This document shows positions 32,767 through 45,600 of a DNA stretch of 64,000 nucleotides, in pieces. Each line of letters begins with the position of its first letter. The stretch's first letter is position 1. The notes beneath the pieces were generated by a model. The model was not told where the DNA came from, searched no databases, and saw only the letters and a program-made list of their open reading frames with translations. Location: contig JAPDRO010000004.1 in assembly GCA_030247885.1 (NCBI GenBank), positions 744,001 to 808,000 of the forward strand, written 5' to 3'. Made by a program: the position numbers and the translations under genes. Source of the stretch: Taxawa tesnikishii (nom. ined.) (Eukaryota; Ascomycota; Dothideomycetes; Dothideales).

Positions 32767-35141
32767 ATGGCTGCGCCAGCGGACGAGACGCAAGCCATTA
32801 CGGGCGCAGTAGAGAGCGGAACTGCAGCCACGGAAGCTGGAGCCTCGGTCGAAGGCCCCGAAGACAGTGCAGCAGCGGGAGAAGGGAACAAGTTCCAGCA
32901 GGCTGTGGCAGCCTGGCGAAGTATGCCACCTACTCCGTTACCAGCAGTCCTACGCTGACACTGGCAGGTCTCGATCTGAGTAATCTCGTCTCGAGCTTGG
33001 ACACAGTGGCATCTGACTTGGCCGCACATCAACGCGATTCTCTCGTTCAACGCAAAGACCTCGCTCAAAAGACCAAGGACTTCAGGAAACTCGACGATGC
33101 TGGCAAATTGGCCGAGGTCAAAAGCCTTCTAAAAGCATACCAGACATACATTGACCTCATTACGAACCAATCGAAATCTGTCTCGTCCGCCTTCCTCCAA
33201 GTTTACTCTCCGCTGTCCGAGGCGCCCGATCCGTACCCCTCCTTGAGGCATCGATTGATTCGCTTGTGACCGCTGAAGAGGTTCTCCCCAAACTGGAAAG
33301 TGAGAACAGACATCTGCAAAAGACGGTGAACAAGCTGTCCTCACAGTTGGAGGAGACTGAGAAGCAGTTGGAGGTGGAGCGCAACGAGAGACTGTCTTCG
33401 GAGGGCAACCAGGACGCCAAGATCAAAGAAATTGAGGAGTCTTGGTCCGGAGTTCTCAAGGAGAAGCAAGACAACTGGGAGTCCCGGGAGCGGAGCTTGG
33501 AAGAGAAGGTAGAAAACCAAGAGCGGCTGCTCAAGGAGCTCAAGGCGAGCTATGAGGTCTCGCAACGGTTGGGTAAGGCGGAAGAGGATGTTGCAAGGGG
33601 TGGAGCAAGCCAGGCAGAACTTGATATTATCAATTCGGAGCTGGAAAAGGCGAATTTGCGCTTAGCAGAAGTGGAGGCGCGCAATGAACAGTTACGCTTG
33701 GAGCTCGCGCAATCCACTGCACGCTCTGGCAACGCACAGAAGGCTACTAGTGTCGAAGACGATCCTGCTTTCCTGCGCTTGAGATCGGAGAACTCATCCC
33801 TTCTTCGCAAGCTTGACGCGGCACGCTTCGAAAAGGACTCGGAAAAGGGCAAACTGGACAGTGTCGTTCGCAGCTTGGAAAGGGAGACCTCAGCACTCAA
33901 GGAAGATCGTGACGCTCTCCGGCGCAAGATCGAGAGGTGGAGTGACTACGAAGACGTCAAGCAAGAACTCGAGATGTTGAAGGTGAGGAGGGCTTCTACG
34001 TGATCAGACGTTGGCTGACTTTACCTAGTCTATTGAATTTGCGACAGGTGATGATGATGACTCCGATCGTGAGAACGATGGTCTGGATGGCAACCACGCG
34101 AACGGTTCTGTTACCGGAGGGAGAGGAGAGACTCTGGAGCAGTTGTTGTTGGCGCGCAACAAGAAGCTGAGCAATGAGTTGACCGTGCTCCGGGTTTCAC
34201 ACCAGGACCTACAATCACGTCTCGAGGACTTGCAAGAGAATCTGTCGAACACGAACATGGAGCTCGAGAAATCCAGGAACTTGACGGCTACCTTGGAGAA
34301 CGATCTCCTTCGTACTCAACAGGAAGCATCGAATGCTTTCGATCCTTCGGCAATGTCAGTGGCAGGCACTTACGTCTCGAGACACCCGAAATCTGTCTAT
34401 GCGAGCCGACGTGGTGGAACCTCGCCAACTTCATCTATCATCTCTGGCTTTGACTCACACGGAGGGTCGCCACGTACTTTGGATGCTCTACGAGCAGGCG
34501 AACCGGTTGGGGGAGGATCCGGTATCCTTCCTATGGTGACTGCTCAAAGAGACCGCTTTAAGAAGAAGATCTCTGAAATGGAGGCCGAGTTACAGAAACA
34601 GTACCAAACAGTGTCGTCTCTGCGCTCCGAGGTCGCATCCTTACAAAAAGACAATCTCAATCTCTATGAAAAGACCAGATACGTCTCCACCTACAACAGA
34701 GGCCAGCCAATGGCATCATCTTCGGCTTACTCTGCCAATCCAAATCCCTCCACAATTCAAGTGTCCTCCGATACACCATCTGGCCTATCTCTTGACCGGT
34801 ATCGTTCTGCGTACGAGCAGAACATCTCTCCGTTCGCCGCGTTTAGAGGCCGGGAGTCGGCAAGGGCGTTCAAGCGCATGAGTCTGCCAGAGAGGGCTGT
34901 ATTCCAGGTCACCAGAACGGTGCTTGCGACGCGGACCAGTAGGAATCTCTTCGCTGTGTACTGTCTTGCACTCCACCTCCTGGTTTTCGGCATGCTCTAC
35001 TGGATGGGCACGGCGGATGTAGAGAAACACGCCAGCAACCTGGGCGAAAGCATGGCAATGGCCGGAGCGGCTGCTGCTGGTGCCGCGGGCGACCCACATG
35101 GCGGATCATGGCAGCAGGAAGGCTTCCATGACACCACGTAG
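32767..35141 (+). CDS. COY1: Golgi CASP coiled-coil protein
   Basis: Exons 32767-32920, 32968-33982 and 34029-35141, with introns of 47 and 46 bp; about 760 residues. CASP/Coy1 is a tail-anchored golgin that tethers vesicles within the Golgi. The N-terminal part has FQQAVAAWRSLDLSNLVSSL, AHQRDSLVQRKDLAQKTKDF and LKAYQTYIDLITNQSKSVSS. A long coiled coil rich in Glu, Lys and Leu follows. The C-terminal CASP domain reads YEQNISPFAAFRGRE, PERAVFQVTRTVLATRTSRN, and then a membrane span (LFAVYCLALHLLVFGMLYW). One frame break lies in a C4 run at 33236-33239; adding one base joins SEAPDPYP to LLEASIDSLVTAEEVLP as in homologues. It shares a divergent promoter with VPS3. Confidence 0.9.
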
Positions 35142-36334
35142 TGAACAGAGGACGTAAACGACGAGCAGTGCCAAGTCTGGTATTGCATGGCAGCGACAAC
35201 GAAGGCGCTTGCGTCCAGCGTTCTGCCACTCACTCATCCAGGTCGATTGCCACTGTCCACTGGGGAGGCCGAATACCCTGGCAGCTCAAGCCGGGGTAAC
35301 ATTCGGCTCGTACGACAAACAGAGGTCATCTGTCATGCCGTCTACCCATTGCAGCCTGGCTCAAGCGCTGAACAAAGCCTGGAATTGCGACAGTGCGCCA
35401 GCCGTGCACCATTTCCCGGAAGGCGAAATGTCGAGTCAAGGGTGCGATTGGGATCTCAAGTAGATCTGCAGTGCAGCGATGGCGCAGTGTTTCACCGAGG
35501 GCGGGGACACGCAGACGGTTCGACGAGCGTCGTCGAGGTATCTCAGGCCTCTAAGCGCCCGTCTCCACTTGATTGGATGCCCGGCACCCGCGAATGGCTG
35601 GGGAAAGCGAGCTATATACAAGGATAGATACCGCATCGAGGTAAATTAGTGACAATTGATGTCGCAAGCAGACGCAAGCAGACGCAAGCCAGCCGTTTTG
35701 CGCTGCATCGCGCTGCATGCCGCAGACGGCGCCAGCCAGCCAGCCTCGACCTGTCCGTCCGTCTTGTGCGACTGCGACTGCGACTGTCATTCTGCCGCGG
35801 CACATTTCCTGTGACAATCGACTTGACTGCTTGCGTTTCCGGCAGCGCTCCGTGTTGAACTGTACCCTGCGGACTCATATACTCGGCAACATCCGCTTGC
35901 GGGCCATCCTCTTGCACGATCAGGTACTGTACAGGATCAACTGTCGTGTGAGCGACCAGGATGAGGCTGCATGGCTAAAAGATGCCGTCCGCTTTCGCGT
36001 GGGGGCCCTTCCAGCCTTTTCCGCTGCACCTAAATTCGTGGGCGCATCTCCAGACTGTTCCCTGCCAATCAAAAGCATTCGGCCCGCATACACCCCTGCA
36101 ACCGTTTCTATTCTGGAGCAGTACGCGCGCTGTACAGCGTTAGATTGACGAGCCTCCGCCTGCACTTGTCAGACCCGTATATGTATATAGAAAAGGTCAG
36201 GCGCCTGATCATGAGCCATCACCTTGTTTTCTGTCCCAGCTTTATCTTCTCCCTCCTGCGCAAGACGTATTGGACCTGGCCGTCTTATTCAATCGAGGCA
36301 GTGCAAGTCAGAACTCCACCCTCACACCACAGTC
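35142..36334. other. Intergenic, no gene seen
   Basis: 3' flank of the CASP gene and promoter of the DUF3455 gene. It holds a short tandem GCAAGCAGAC repeat (35663-35690). The open frames are short and unconvincing. Confidence 0.6.
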
Positions 36335-37144
36335 ATGTTGTATCTTGCGTTGTTGTTGTCTCTCTTCGCGTCTTGTTTGTCGGTTTCAGCGCTGCCGGTG
36401 CTTGAGTCTCGCTGGCTTGCTCCCCGCTTCTGGAATCACCGGCCCGACGTCAGCGACAAGAGGCTAGCTGCGAAAGACTCCAGCACTCCGCTTTGCGATC
36501 TTAATCGAGCATCTATGCCCACGTGTAAGTCAAAACTTGATGTTTCCCGCACCGCCCTGCCATTTTCTGACAGTGTCTGAGCCTCGTTGCCTGCGCCTGC
36601 CTCCAGTCTCAGTCTCGCCCACGTTGCTGTTGGCCGCGGCACGCAGAACTACACCTGCGATACCACCAATGCTACCGCTATACCCGCCGCTGTAGGCGCC
36701 GTCGCAGCACTCTTCAACGTCTCCTGCATCGCGGCAGACAATCCAACGCTGCTCGCTTTCATTCCAAGCATAGCGTTGGACCTACCTACTCCGTCATCGT
36801 CTGATTCCGACAGCCCAGCCTCGGTCGACCTGTCGGGCTACCACTACTTCCTCAACCCAACAACGCCCTTCTTCAACCTCGACACCTCACTGCATGCTTA
36901 CGGCAACGGGGCCTTCAAAAAGGCAAACTCCACTTCGGCTCCAGGCAGTGCAATGAAAGGACCGGGCAACCAAGGCGACGGTGCAGTTGCCTGGTTGAAG
37001 CTTAGCGCGGCGAATGCCAACGGCCAGGTCTTTCAGGAGGTCTACAGAGTCAACACCGCGGGAGGCAACCCGCCCAAGACGTGCCAAGGGATGCCCGCCA
37101 GCTTCGAGGTGCCGTACAGCGCAGAATATTGGTTGTATGCATAA
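36335..37144 (+). CDS. Secreted DUF3455 protein
   Basis: Exons 36335-36524 and 36582-37144, with a 57-bp intron (donor GTAAGT; the acceptor GAG at 36581 is chosen because it avoids an in-frame stop and keeps the LPAP segment in frame). The product is about 250 residues. It opens with a signal peptide (MLYLALLLSLFASCLSVSA) and a propeptide-like stretch. The DUF3455 core follows: LAHVAVGRGTQNYTCDTTNA, SGYHYFLNPTTPFFNLD, DGAVAWLKLSAANANGQ, and the C-terminal EVPYSAEYWLYA. DUF3455 proteins are widespread secreted fungal proteins of unknown biochemical role, sometimes named after a malate-dehydrogenase-like annotation that is not supported by this sequence. Several N-glycosylation sequons are present. 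Confidence 0.8.
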
Positions 37145-37588
37145 TCGTTCGTCTTCGTCTTGGTTTCTTTGTTTCTTGCTGCGGTGCTGGCGGGTTGGCG
37201 TCTGGTGTACTGGTAGCAGCTAGATACCAAGGAGATTCGGGACTCGCACTCTTAGCTAGAGCCGCAAAATATGCGAATGTAATAATTTTCACACACCCGG
37301 AGGCACTCGTCTGGAAGAGTCGCACGTTCGTAGACCAAATTACACGGGGCATTTGCTGTTTGATTGGTGGGCGAGACGGGCCTCACCGGTGCCTCGGCAT
37401 TCGAACTGTCTCCGCAAAATCGACCCCAGATGAAGTTGACCGAGGGTGATCATGAATGATCCGTCATCCATTGCTCTTCTCTTATTCCAACTGCATATGT
37501 TCGTACTCCATTCATTATCCTCAGTCTCATCTTCAACTGAGAGTGTCTGTCTTGTTATTAAATTGCCTCATCAAAGGTAGCAAACACA
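37145..37588. other. Intergenic, no gene seen
   Basis: 3' flank of the DUF3455 gene and promoter of the short-chain dehydrogenase gene; nothing recognisable. Confidence 0.6.
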
Positions 37589-38537
37589 ATGTCCGCCGAG
37601 TCAGAAGTTCAGCTGCAGGACTTCAAGTCCATCTTCACCCTCAATGGTAAGGTAGCTGTTGTTACCGGAGGTTCCAGAGGCCTTGGTCTTCACGCAGCTT
37701 CCGGGTAAGGAGCAGGCCATCTCTTAAGATGTCATCGCCATGGCTGATTCCGTTTACAAGTCTTCTTCAAGCCGGGTGCTCCCTTGTCTTCATCACTTCC
37801 CGCAAGGCCAATGCATGCGAGGAGGCCTGCAAAGCCCTCAATGCCCTGCCCAACATCTCCGGCAAAGCCATTCCAGTGCCTGCAGATATCGCAAAGCTTT
37901 CCGAAATTGAGCGATTGGTAGAAGAGGTCGGCAAGCACACGGATCATGTGGACATCTTGTTTGCCAATGCTGGCGCGACATGGGGACAAGAGTTCGACAC
38001 GCACCCGGAGAGCGCATTTGCAAAGGTCATGGACCTGAACGTTAAGAGTGTCTTCCTTTGCATCCAAAAGTAGGTGCCTTGTGCGCTGCATGCAGTGTTT
38101 GCGCTAATCAGCCATGCAGGTTTGCTCCGCTACTTCAGAAGCAGGCAACACTGGAAGAGCCAGCCCGCGTCGTTGTTACCGCTTCCATCGCGGGCATCGG
38201 CATCGGATCCCTGGGCAAGAACGCGACGTACGGGTACAGTGCGTCGAAAGCGGCCGTCCTGCATCTCACCAGGAACCTGGCCGTCGAGCTCGGTCCACGA
38301 CACATCCTGTGCAACAGCATCGCACCGGGCTTCTTCCCAACCAAGATGGCCAACGGATTGATGGCATTGAGTGGCGGAGAGAAGGCTCTCGCAGACGCCA
38401 ACCCAAACAAGCGTTTGGGCAAGCCAGAGGACATTGCGGGAACTGTTGTGTACCTATGCAGCAGAGCGGCGAGTCATCTGAACGGTGCGCATATTGTCAT
38501 TGATGGCGGAAGCGTTGTCAGCCGATCTAAGCTATAG
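37589..38537 (+). CDS. Short-chain dehydrogenase/reductase (RhlG/FabG-like)
   Basis: Exons 37589-37704, 37761-38069 and 38120-38537, with introns of 56 and 50 bp; 280 residues in intact frame. It is an NAD(P)-dependent classical SDR. The Rossmann motif is VVTGGSRGLGLHAASG, the structural motif is ILFANAGATWG, and the catalytic Ser and Tyr-Lys are in ARVVVTASIAGIGIG and TYGYSASKAAVLHL. The tail LNGAHIVIDGGSVVSRSKL closes the fold. Fungal homologues are often annotated as rhamnolipid-type 3-oxoacyl-ACP reductases, but the substrate is unproven. The start ATG at 37589 precedes MSAESEVQLQDFKSIF and the donor GGGTAAGG. Neighbours give no pathway hint. Confidence 0.9.
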
Positions 38538-40398
38538 AGAATGGATATCTGGTCACAGGCTGCAGAATGACATTGCTTAGCTCAAAGCCTTGCCGTCGGC
38601 TCAAAGTGCTGTCTTCCCCTTCTCGAAAAGCGGGGTTCGAGTTCCCTCTCTCCAACGGTGCTCGTTTCCATGTAACACAAGTCTGTCAAGCTCTGAGACA
38701 TTGCTGAAGACGAAAGACCAGTCGACTTCCGGGCCCACAGCATTCCTCCGGTCTGTATGGAACGAGGATCATCAAGATCAGGGACCGATTGACGCGTCAA
38801 GCAGCTAGACAAACGCACGCAAGTGCAGCCGCGATCGATGCGCAGCTACACAAGGATAGCCGTTGGATCAGGCCAGAAACGCAAGCCTTCATGCAGTGGT
38901 GTGCGATCAGTGGCCGGGTTCCTGAGAAGTCCGTTGTTGACCGACGTCTGCACCACGCACCACAGCAGCGATCGACATCTGATGCATGATGCACGACATA
39001 GCCTGAACCTGCAGTCATGCGTCGCTGCCGTCTTCTCGTCGAACAGAGACATCACACGCATTGTTTTTTTTTTTGTCGCAATAATGCTTGTTGCGACAGC
39101 AGACACGGTTCACGTCCTTCACCTCACCTTCACGCACACATCATTCCCATCACCATCCCTGCCAAGATGGCGATTCATCGCTTTTACAGCCACTGTGACA
39201 TCGGCGTGCCTGTGCCTGTGCCTGCGCTTGCGCCTGCCTGGCTGAGGAAGAAGAGGCTAAAAATCCATATCCGCATCCGCATCCGCGTCCGCATCCGCAT
39301 CCCACATTCACATCCAGATCCACATCCCCCATTGGAATGCTGAGAAAACCGTTGAGTGTGGGGACGCTCCTTGTGCGACCTTTGGCTAGAGTTTCCACTC
39401 TTGTACTACCCCCAGCATCCTGGCTCCAGCTTCTGCACACAGACAGCCGTATCCAGACTTCGCCATACAACCCTTAGCGCATGTCTGCTGCTAACACCAC
39501 ATCACCCCTGGCGCATGTGTCGCTGCTGCACTGCCATCATGGCAATGGCAAATTGCGACCAGTCTGCACCGACAGCGGAGACCCTGGCCTGCACATCTTT
39601 GACCTGCATACGCCAACCCGCGCGGAGAGTCGAAGCGACTTCACCACTCCGTGAGGGCACGGAGCAGCCACTTCCCGAAGAGGACCCTGAGCTGGATCGG
39701 GCTTTATGTTTGCCTTTCGAGCAAGACAATGTCTCGAACCATTCCTTTGCAGTTCTGGATAGAATGGAACGAACCATCACGACTGCGGCCGAGTGGCTTG
39801 GGCTACCATTCCTCGACGCGCACTCTGGCTCGGAGGCTGACGCTGCTATGGCATACCGCCGTGCAATCCGACCACTTTCTCAGTCGACCCAAAGAAGCGG
39901 GTACCCGTCCACCTACATGTGTCGCACCGCAAGCCAAGTCACTATTTGCTTTTGTTCTTCCATCAGAGAGGTGTGGACCTCTAGACATTATCCTGCAAGG
40001 TCTTATAAACTGCGTGTGTCCCCCTCATTGACAGGCTGTCTCTCATGAACTTTTGTTCCTGAATCTGTTTCCCATTGAACTGCCCCTTGCCTTCTCGTGC
40101 AATCCACACCTCTCGGAGATTACGTGCCTGTACCGAGCAGGACCATCCTAGTTCGCCTATCAAGCTCTCTCAGTAACATCCAGTAATTGTTCGAGCTCGA
40201 CCACCCTCTTTCAGTCCCTGACTTTGCTTTCGTACGGCTCTCGATCATGGACGCCATGCTGTACCATGAATGTGAGTCGAGATATATTACCCTTGGCTTG
40301 ACACATTCTCCCTCTCTAAAGCACGCGACTATCTGGGTCAAAGCCACACGTCCAAGCACGCTTGTTGTATCTCAGGTCAAGGGACAGCCTTACTTATA
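38538..40398. other. Long spacer upstream of the zinc-finger gene
   Basis: About 1.9 kb with CCTGTG/CCTGCG-type units (about 39208-39240) and CCGCAT hexamers. A 230-codon plus-strand frame at 39356-40048 has an acidic middle (EEDPELDRALCLPFEQDN) but no known motif; it may be part of a long 5' leader of the zinc-finger gene or an unknown protein. I do not call it. Confidence 0.45.
39265..39330. repeat. CCGCAT hexamer repeat grading into CACATCCAGAT units
   Basis: About six CCGCAT-type units followed by degenerate CATCCA units, in non-coding DNA. Confidence 0.85.
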
Positions 40399-41927
40399 AT
40401 GAGTTCAGCCTACTCTCTGAGTGCTCCTGACCCTGCGCAGTATCGCAACAGGAGCACACATTGCTCTTCTCTTGACACGAAGGCGTTATCTGACTCCGCC
40501 TTCGATCCCCATGGCTATCTGACTCCCCCAGCATCCGCCACCGAACCACGCCGGCAGTCTATCTGCTCCTCTTCTTCACCATGGACCGCTTCCTTCTCTG
40601 ATCCGGCCTCCTCCCACACAGTATCACCTGTCACTCCTTCCACTCCCTTCCAAGAGGAGGGCCCTCATTATGTCAACATCCACACCAACGGATCCTTCTT
40701 GGATGGTGAAGCAATCGCCAACAACATCGCCAACAGTGGCACCCAGACGCCAGAAAGGAACTCCGTGTGCCACCAAAGCTCACACCATCAGAGCATCGAT
40801 GATCTTCTCAACCACACGTCTTTTCAGAGTCACACCCAAGCCACTCCTGGAGCCGCGAGTGTCTCTGCTTACGCAACGTTCCGCACCGAGATGCCTGGCA
40901 GATTCTGTTATACTGGATCTTCCATACCCGACCAGCACCCGGCCTCGATTGGGCTAACGCCGTCCCTGTTCAGCAACTTCTCCGAACCCAACAGTGCATT
41001 CAGCTCTACGGCCTCGTCTTTCGTCGACCTGGCTCCCATGGGCGCGGCTGTGTACCATGGTGTCGGTCCGCCAAGCTTGCCACCAGCCGAGTTCCATGCG
41101 ACACCGACGCGCTTCGTGACACCACAGAGCCTGGCGCCCTCGCAGGTGCTTCCTATCGAACATATTTCACCCGAAGACGCTTGGGAGCCATATGATGTGC
41201 TCAGCAGCAGCTTCAGTAGCGACGACAGCTACGGGCCCGAGAAGGTCGAGTTCTGCACCCCTTCGCCCTCACCTGTCGGTGCGCGTTTCAAGGTCGAGCC
41301 CCATTCGCCCCATCGCAGCTCTGGCTTCCCATTCTCGGTGGACCGAACGCCCGGCAACAGCCGGGCCGGCAGAACTTCACGCGGAAAGAAGCGCCAGCGC
41401 CAGCGCCAGCGCCAGTCGAAGGAAAACGCAATCTACATCAGCGCAGCCCAGGACGGGACAGCCATTGAAGTGCATTGCGAAGGCCAAGGGGCGCTGCAAA
41501 CTCTACACGGTCAGCCACTCCACACCATCAAAGGCAGCAAAAAGAGAAGTGCATGTACGACGGCGACGACGGGACCCCATGCCCTGCCGCCTTCGACCGT
41601 TCCGAGCACCTCAACCGCCACATCCTGAGCGTGCACAAGAAGGAGAGAAAGTACCACTGCCCGTTGCCCAACTGCAAGCAGCCGGGCATCTCGCGGCTCG
41701 ACAACTGCGGCGACCACTTCAAGAGCCATCTCAAGGTGCGACGATGCGGACCCCAGGCCCGGAACGCCTTCTACGAGTGGGACGTCTTCGCCAGGTACCT
41801 TGCGAGGGAGTGGGAGCCTCACGAGTGCCGGAAGATGATGGAGAAGCTCGAGAAGTGGAGACGCGGCGAGAAGCAGAAGAACAACCAAAACTATTTCAGC
41901 AATGTGGTGGTTAGAGCGAAGCTTTAG
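40399..41927 (+). CDS. C2H2 zinc-finger transcription factor
   Basis: About 509 residues, no intron. The first 370 residues are Ser/Pro/Thr-rich and likely disordered, as in activation regions (HGYLTPPASATEP, SSPWTASFSDPASSHTVSP). A basic patch KKRQRQRQRQSKEN precedes the DNA-binding end. Two C2H2 fingers follow: C-x9-C with RSEHLNRHILSVH, then CPLPNC with SRLDNCGDHFKSH. The tail FYEWDVFARYLAREW is helical. One frame break in an A5 run at 41539-41543, equal to one missing base, separates the N-terminal part from the fingers; read together they form one protein. The R-x-E-H-L-x-R-H pattern is typical of fungal C2H2 regulators, but I cannot name the target genes. The first finger has unusually wide cysteine spacing. 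Confidence 0.8.
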
Positions 41928-42632
41928 AGCATACCTACAAGAGCAGGAGGATTCGTTTGTCTTGCTCGAAATAGACCTCAAAAGCAGGAGGATCTCTCGT
42001 TGTTTTCTTCGACTCTTCTTTCCCTCTTTTTGCATATGGGGCTTTGGGTGGGTGGGTGGTGGGTGTTGGATCATGGATGGGCTGGGCTGGGCTGGGCTGG
42101 GCTGCCGTGACGGTTCGTGCTCTGCATTGGGGCTGCTGTTTTGTATACTTCTTCTAGGTGAATGATGCACGTGCAATGATTATAGACGATTGTCTAATGT
42201 ATATGTAACATCAATATATGGTGGAGGCACCCGTCATTCTCATACTGCTCGCTTCATGAATACCATCTGCTGTCGGAGATTGGTGGTCTGGGGAACGCCG
42301 AGATAGTCCTTCTGCTGCGCTCGTACACTCGCAGTACGCTTTTGCTCTTCAATGAGCCATCTTACCGACGCAGTTCAGGTCTCGCCGTGTTGCCATTCGT
42401 GCTCCTCAACTTGAGCCGGCAAGTTGCAGAGTGCACGTTGTGCGCTTAGGAGGGAAAGCCTCTGTTGAAATGGGAATGTGCACTCGTAGGCTCAACACCG
42501 TTTCCAGTCAGTAACGACTAGAAACCCTTTTTCCAGTTCATTCAGTGCCTATCATTTCATGCATCAACACCAGCTCTTGTCACAGCTCTCCAAGCGGCTG
42601 TGATGCATACCGAATGCGAACCTGTATCCGGC
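41928..42632. other. Convergent 3' intergenic region with a (TGGGC)5 repeat
   Basis: Lies between the stops of the zinc-finger gene and SKI3. It contains GGGT-rich sequence and five TGGGC units at 42078-42102. No gene is evident. Confidence 0.6.
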
Positions 42633-45600
42633 CTAAGCAGCCAAAGCATCCGCGAACGTCTCCCAACCGCTCCTCTCCCATGGCGCCAATACGATCGCCC
42701 TCTGTGCATCCGCCACCGTTCCCGTATTCGCAAACGCCTTTGCCAGCTCTGCAGCCTCAAGGGATCCGAATGGAGGGATGGCTCTGCGGGCGTTCAATAG
42801 TGCCATCTGCGCCGGATGCGGCTCGTCCGCCATCTCTGCTAGCTCGGTCCATCCGTGCGTCTGATGCGGGTTCAGCATGATAGCGGTCTGGACTTCCTTC
42901 AAAGACGAGTCTTTGCGTCGTCTGTAACGCTGAGGGCGGCGATGGCTGCGAGCACACGCTCGATGGCGGACCTCTCCCGTACCGAGACCTTTTCGCTGGT
43001 ACGGAGGGACTGCAGGTCATCCTTGACCGCATCGATGGTATCTTGATCGCCATCCAGTGCCGCAATCGCGCCGAGCAGAACAACAGAACCAACGTGTTCG
43101 GGTGTTTTCTCCACGGTATCGAAAAGCTGCTCGCGCGCCACGCTACGTTCCTGCTCACCGCCTTTGGCCCACAGAACTTGCACGAGCAGGCACACGACGT
43201 CAGGATTGCTATTGCTCTCTACGAGTGCGGAGCGGAACATGGATATGGCATCGTCCATATTGCCTAGATAGTAGCCGGCCAGACCGGCTGTCAGATGGGC
43301 TGACAAGCGCAACTTCCTTCTTGCTTCATCGTCGAGGCCACTCGACTCGGCATCGGAAGACAGATCTAGTGCTGTGCCTCCGTTCTCTGCTGCACCGGCG
43401 AAATCCTTGGCCGCAAGCTGATTACGGGCCAGATCGGCTTTACCTTTTGCGAACCGTGCGAGCGCAGAGAGATTCGTTAGCTTCGTAGTCGGATTCGGCG
43501 TTCGTGCACAGCGCGGTGAGAGCATCGATGGCGGCAGTGTGGTCACCCACACGCTCAGAGAGGAGAGCGAAGAGGTGTGTGAAGGCTTCTTCTGTTGGAG
43601 CTTGTGAGTGCAACTGCTGAAGGGCGAAGAGGGGTTGGATGAGCGCGTTAATGTCAGTTGAGGTGGAAGAGCCGGATAGCAGGGCGTCGAAAAGGGTGAC
43701 AGCGTATTGCCGCTTCGCAACAAGCGTGGAGGAGTCGGAGATCTCAAAGGCGTGGGTGAAGTGGGCCAAAGCTTCCTTCGAATCACCCATAAGAAGTGCT
43801 ATTAAACCTTCACCTAGCCAAGCATGAGCGTAGTCCGGATCGGTAGACTGAGCCCGGCCGAATGCTTGATGTGCTAACTCGTAATCGTTGTTAATAAGGT
43901 AGAGCACTCCGAGGTTAGTCCACGTCCGAACGCTCCGCTCATTCAAGTGCAGTGATCGCACAAAAGAGTGCTGGGCAACTTTTGGGTTCAGCTTTGTGGT
44001 GACGACACCAAGAGCATTCCAGAACTCGGAATTGCCTGCCTCAAGCTCGATGGCTCGCTTGAAACACCTGACTGCAGCCCTCAGAAACTTCCTTCCTGCT
44101 TTTGGCTCAGCAGTCATGTATGTTCTCTGCTCTGCCCAGCCGAGGTTGTACCAGGCAACGGCCTGCGCATGAATGTCTTGCGCGCAAGCAAATATGGCCC
44201 GCTTGTAGGCGAGCAACGACAGGGCCAGGAAGTCCGGACAGCTCTCTCCGGTCTGCACGCCATTCTCAGAGAGGGCCTTGTCCAGCCTGTCAGAACCAAT
44301 TCCGTCCACATCTGCAAGGTTGTCATATTCCTTGACATCCACGTCTTTGAGCAAAAGGTCTTTGACATGTTGTGCAGGGAACAACGAAAGATTGCCTTCG
44401 ACCCAAGCGAATACAGAACAAGCGTCACCCACCGCCTTCCAGAGATTGAAGGCAGCAGGCCGTTGGCTGGCGATGCTTGCGGCCAGACGGAGCGCATCTA
44501 CAGCGCCCCGCGCCGCTTGCCCGAAAAATCCTGTCTCAACGCATCTCCAAGCTCGCTCGATGAAGGTCTGTAGCAAAGCCATGAGAACACCAAACTCCTC
44601 TGGCCGTCCTTTCAGTACTTCTTGCAAGCCTTTTATGGCTGCGTCGTGCTCTCCAAGCTCACGGTTTACATTGGCCAGCATATAGCGGGTGAACCAGCGG
44701 TCACCAGTGACCTTAAACTCGATCCCATCATGAGGCTCTTCCGCGTACACGAACGTCCGACTAGCGGAGTTGTATCTTCCAGAGTTGTGATAGCTCTCAC
44801 CAAGTCCGACGTAGGAGTAGTAATCATCCGGGCTGATGCGCAGGGCAGACAAGAAGGACACTATGGCCTTGGAGTATTCCTGCTTGTTCATCTGAACCAC
44901 ACCGAGAGCGGAGTATGGCCAGCTGATGCCCTTCTTCTTCGATCCGGGTGCCGGTCGAGTTTTCCCAGAGTCCACGACGCGCTGTGCGATGATCTCGACA
45001 ATGTCCCATTCGCTCTGATCTGCAAAGGCCCTCGCCAGCCGCTCCGCAGCTTCAACCTCGGAGGCAGAAAGTTCGAACGCTTTCTGGAAGCATTGCCGCG
45101 CGCGCTTCTTGTCCTTTGCGTAATCAGCATAGTAAAACCCCAGGCTGGCGTATGCAGGAGCGAAGTTGACGTTGGTTTTGATCGCTGCCAAAAAGCGGGC
45201 ATACGCTCCACCACGATCCTTGCGAGCTGCTCTGGAAGGGTCACGCTCCCATATGCAAATGCCGATGCGGTACAGCGTCTGTGCACGCGAGTCCCTTGCT
45301 TTGGGATCGTCTGTTTTCATCGCTGGTAGATAGTGTTCGAGCTTTTCCACAGCCTGGGCATAGTTGCCGCTAAGAGCGTCGCACCATGCTGCTTCTGCAC
45401 CGACACGAACGTTGCCTGGATCCTGTTCGAGAGCCTGGGTAAGGAAATTATACGCTTCTGTGAATTCCTCTTGTTCCTCGAGGATGAGACCTATACCGAT
45501 AAGCGCGGGTGTGAACTTCTGCTTTCTTGCCAGGATCTCCTCAAAGATAGATTTCGATTCCGGGTGGTTCCTGGGAGCCTGGTAATGGACCAGAGCAGTC

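Noticed and set aside
38625-38650. Second B-box-like sequence (GGTTCGAGTTCC)
   Set aside because: It has one extra base in the loop and no cloverleaf can be drawn around it.
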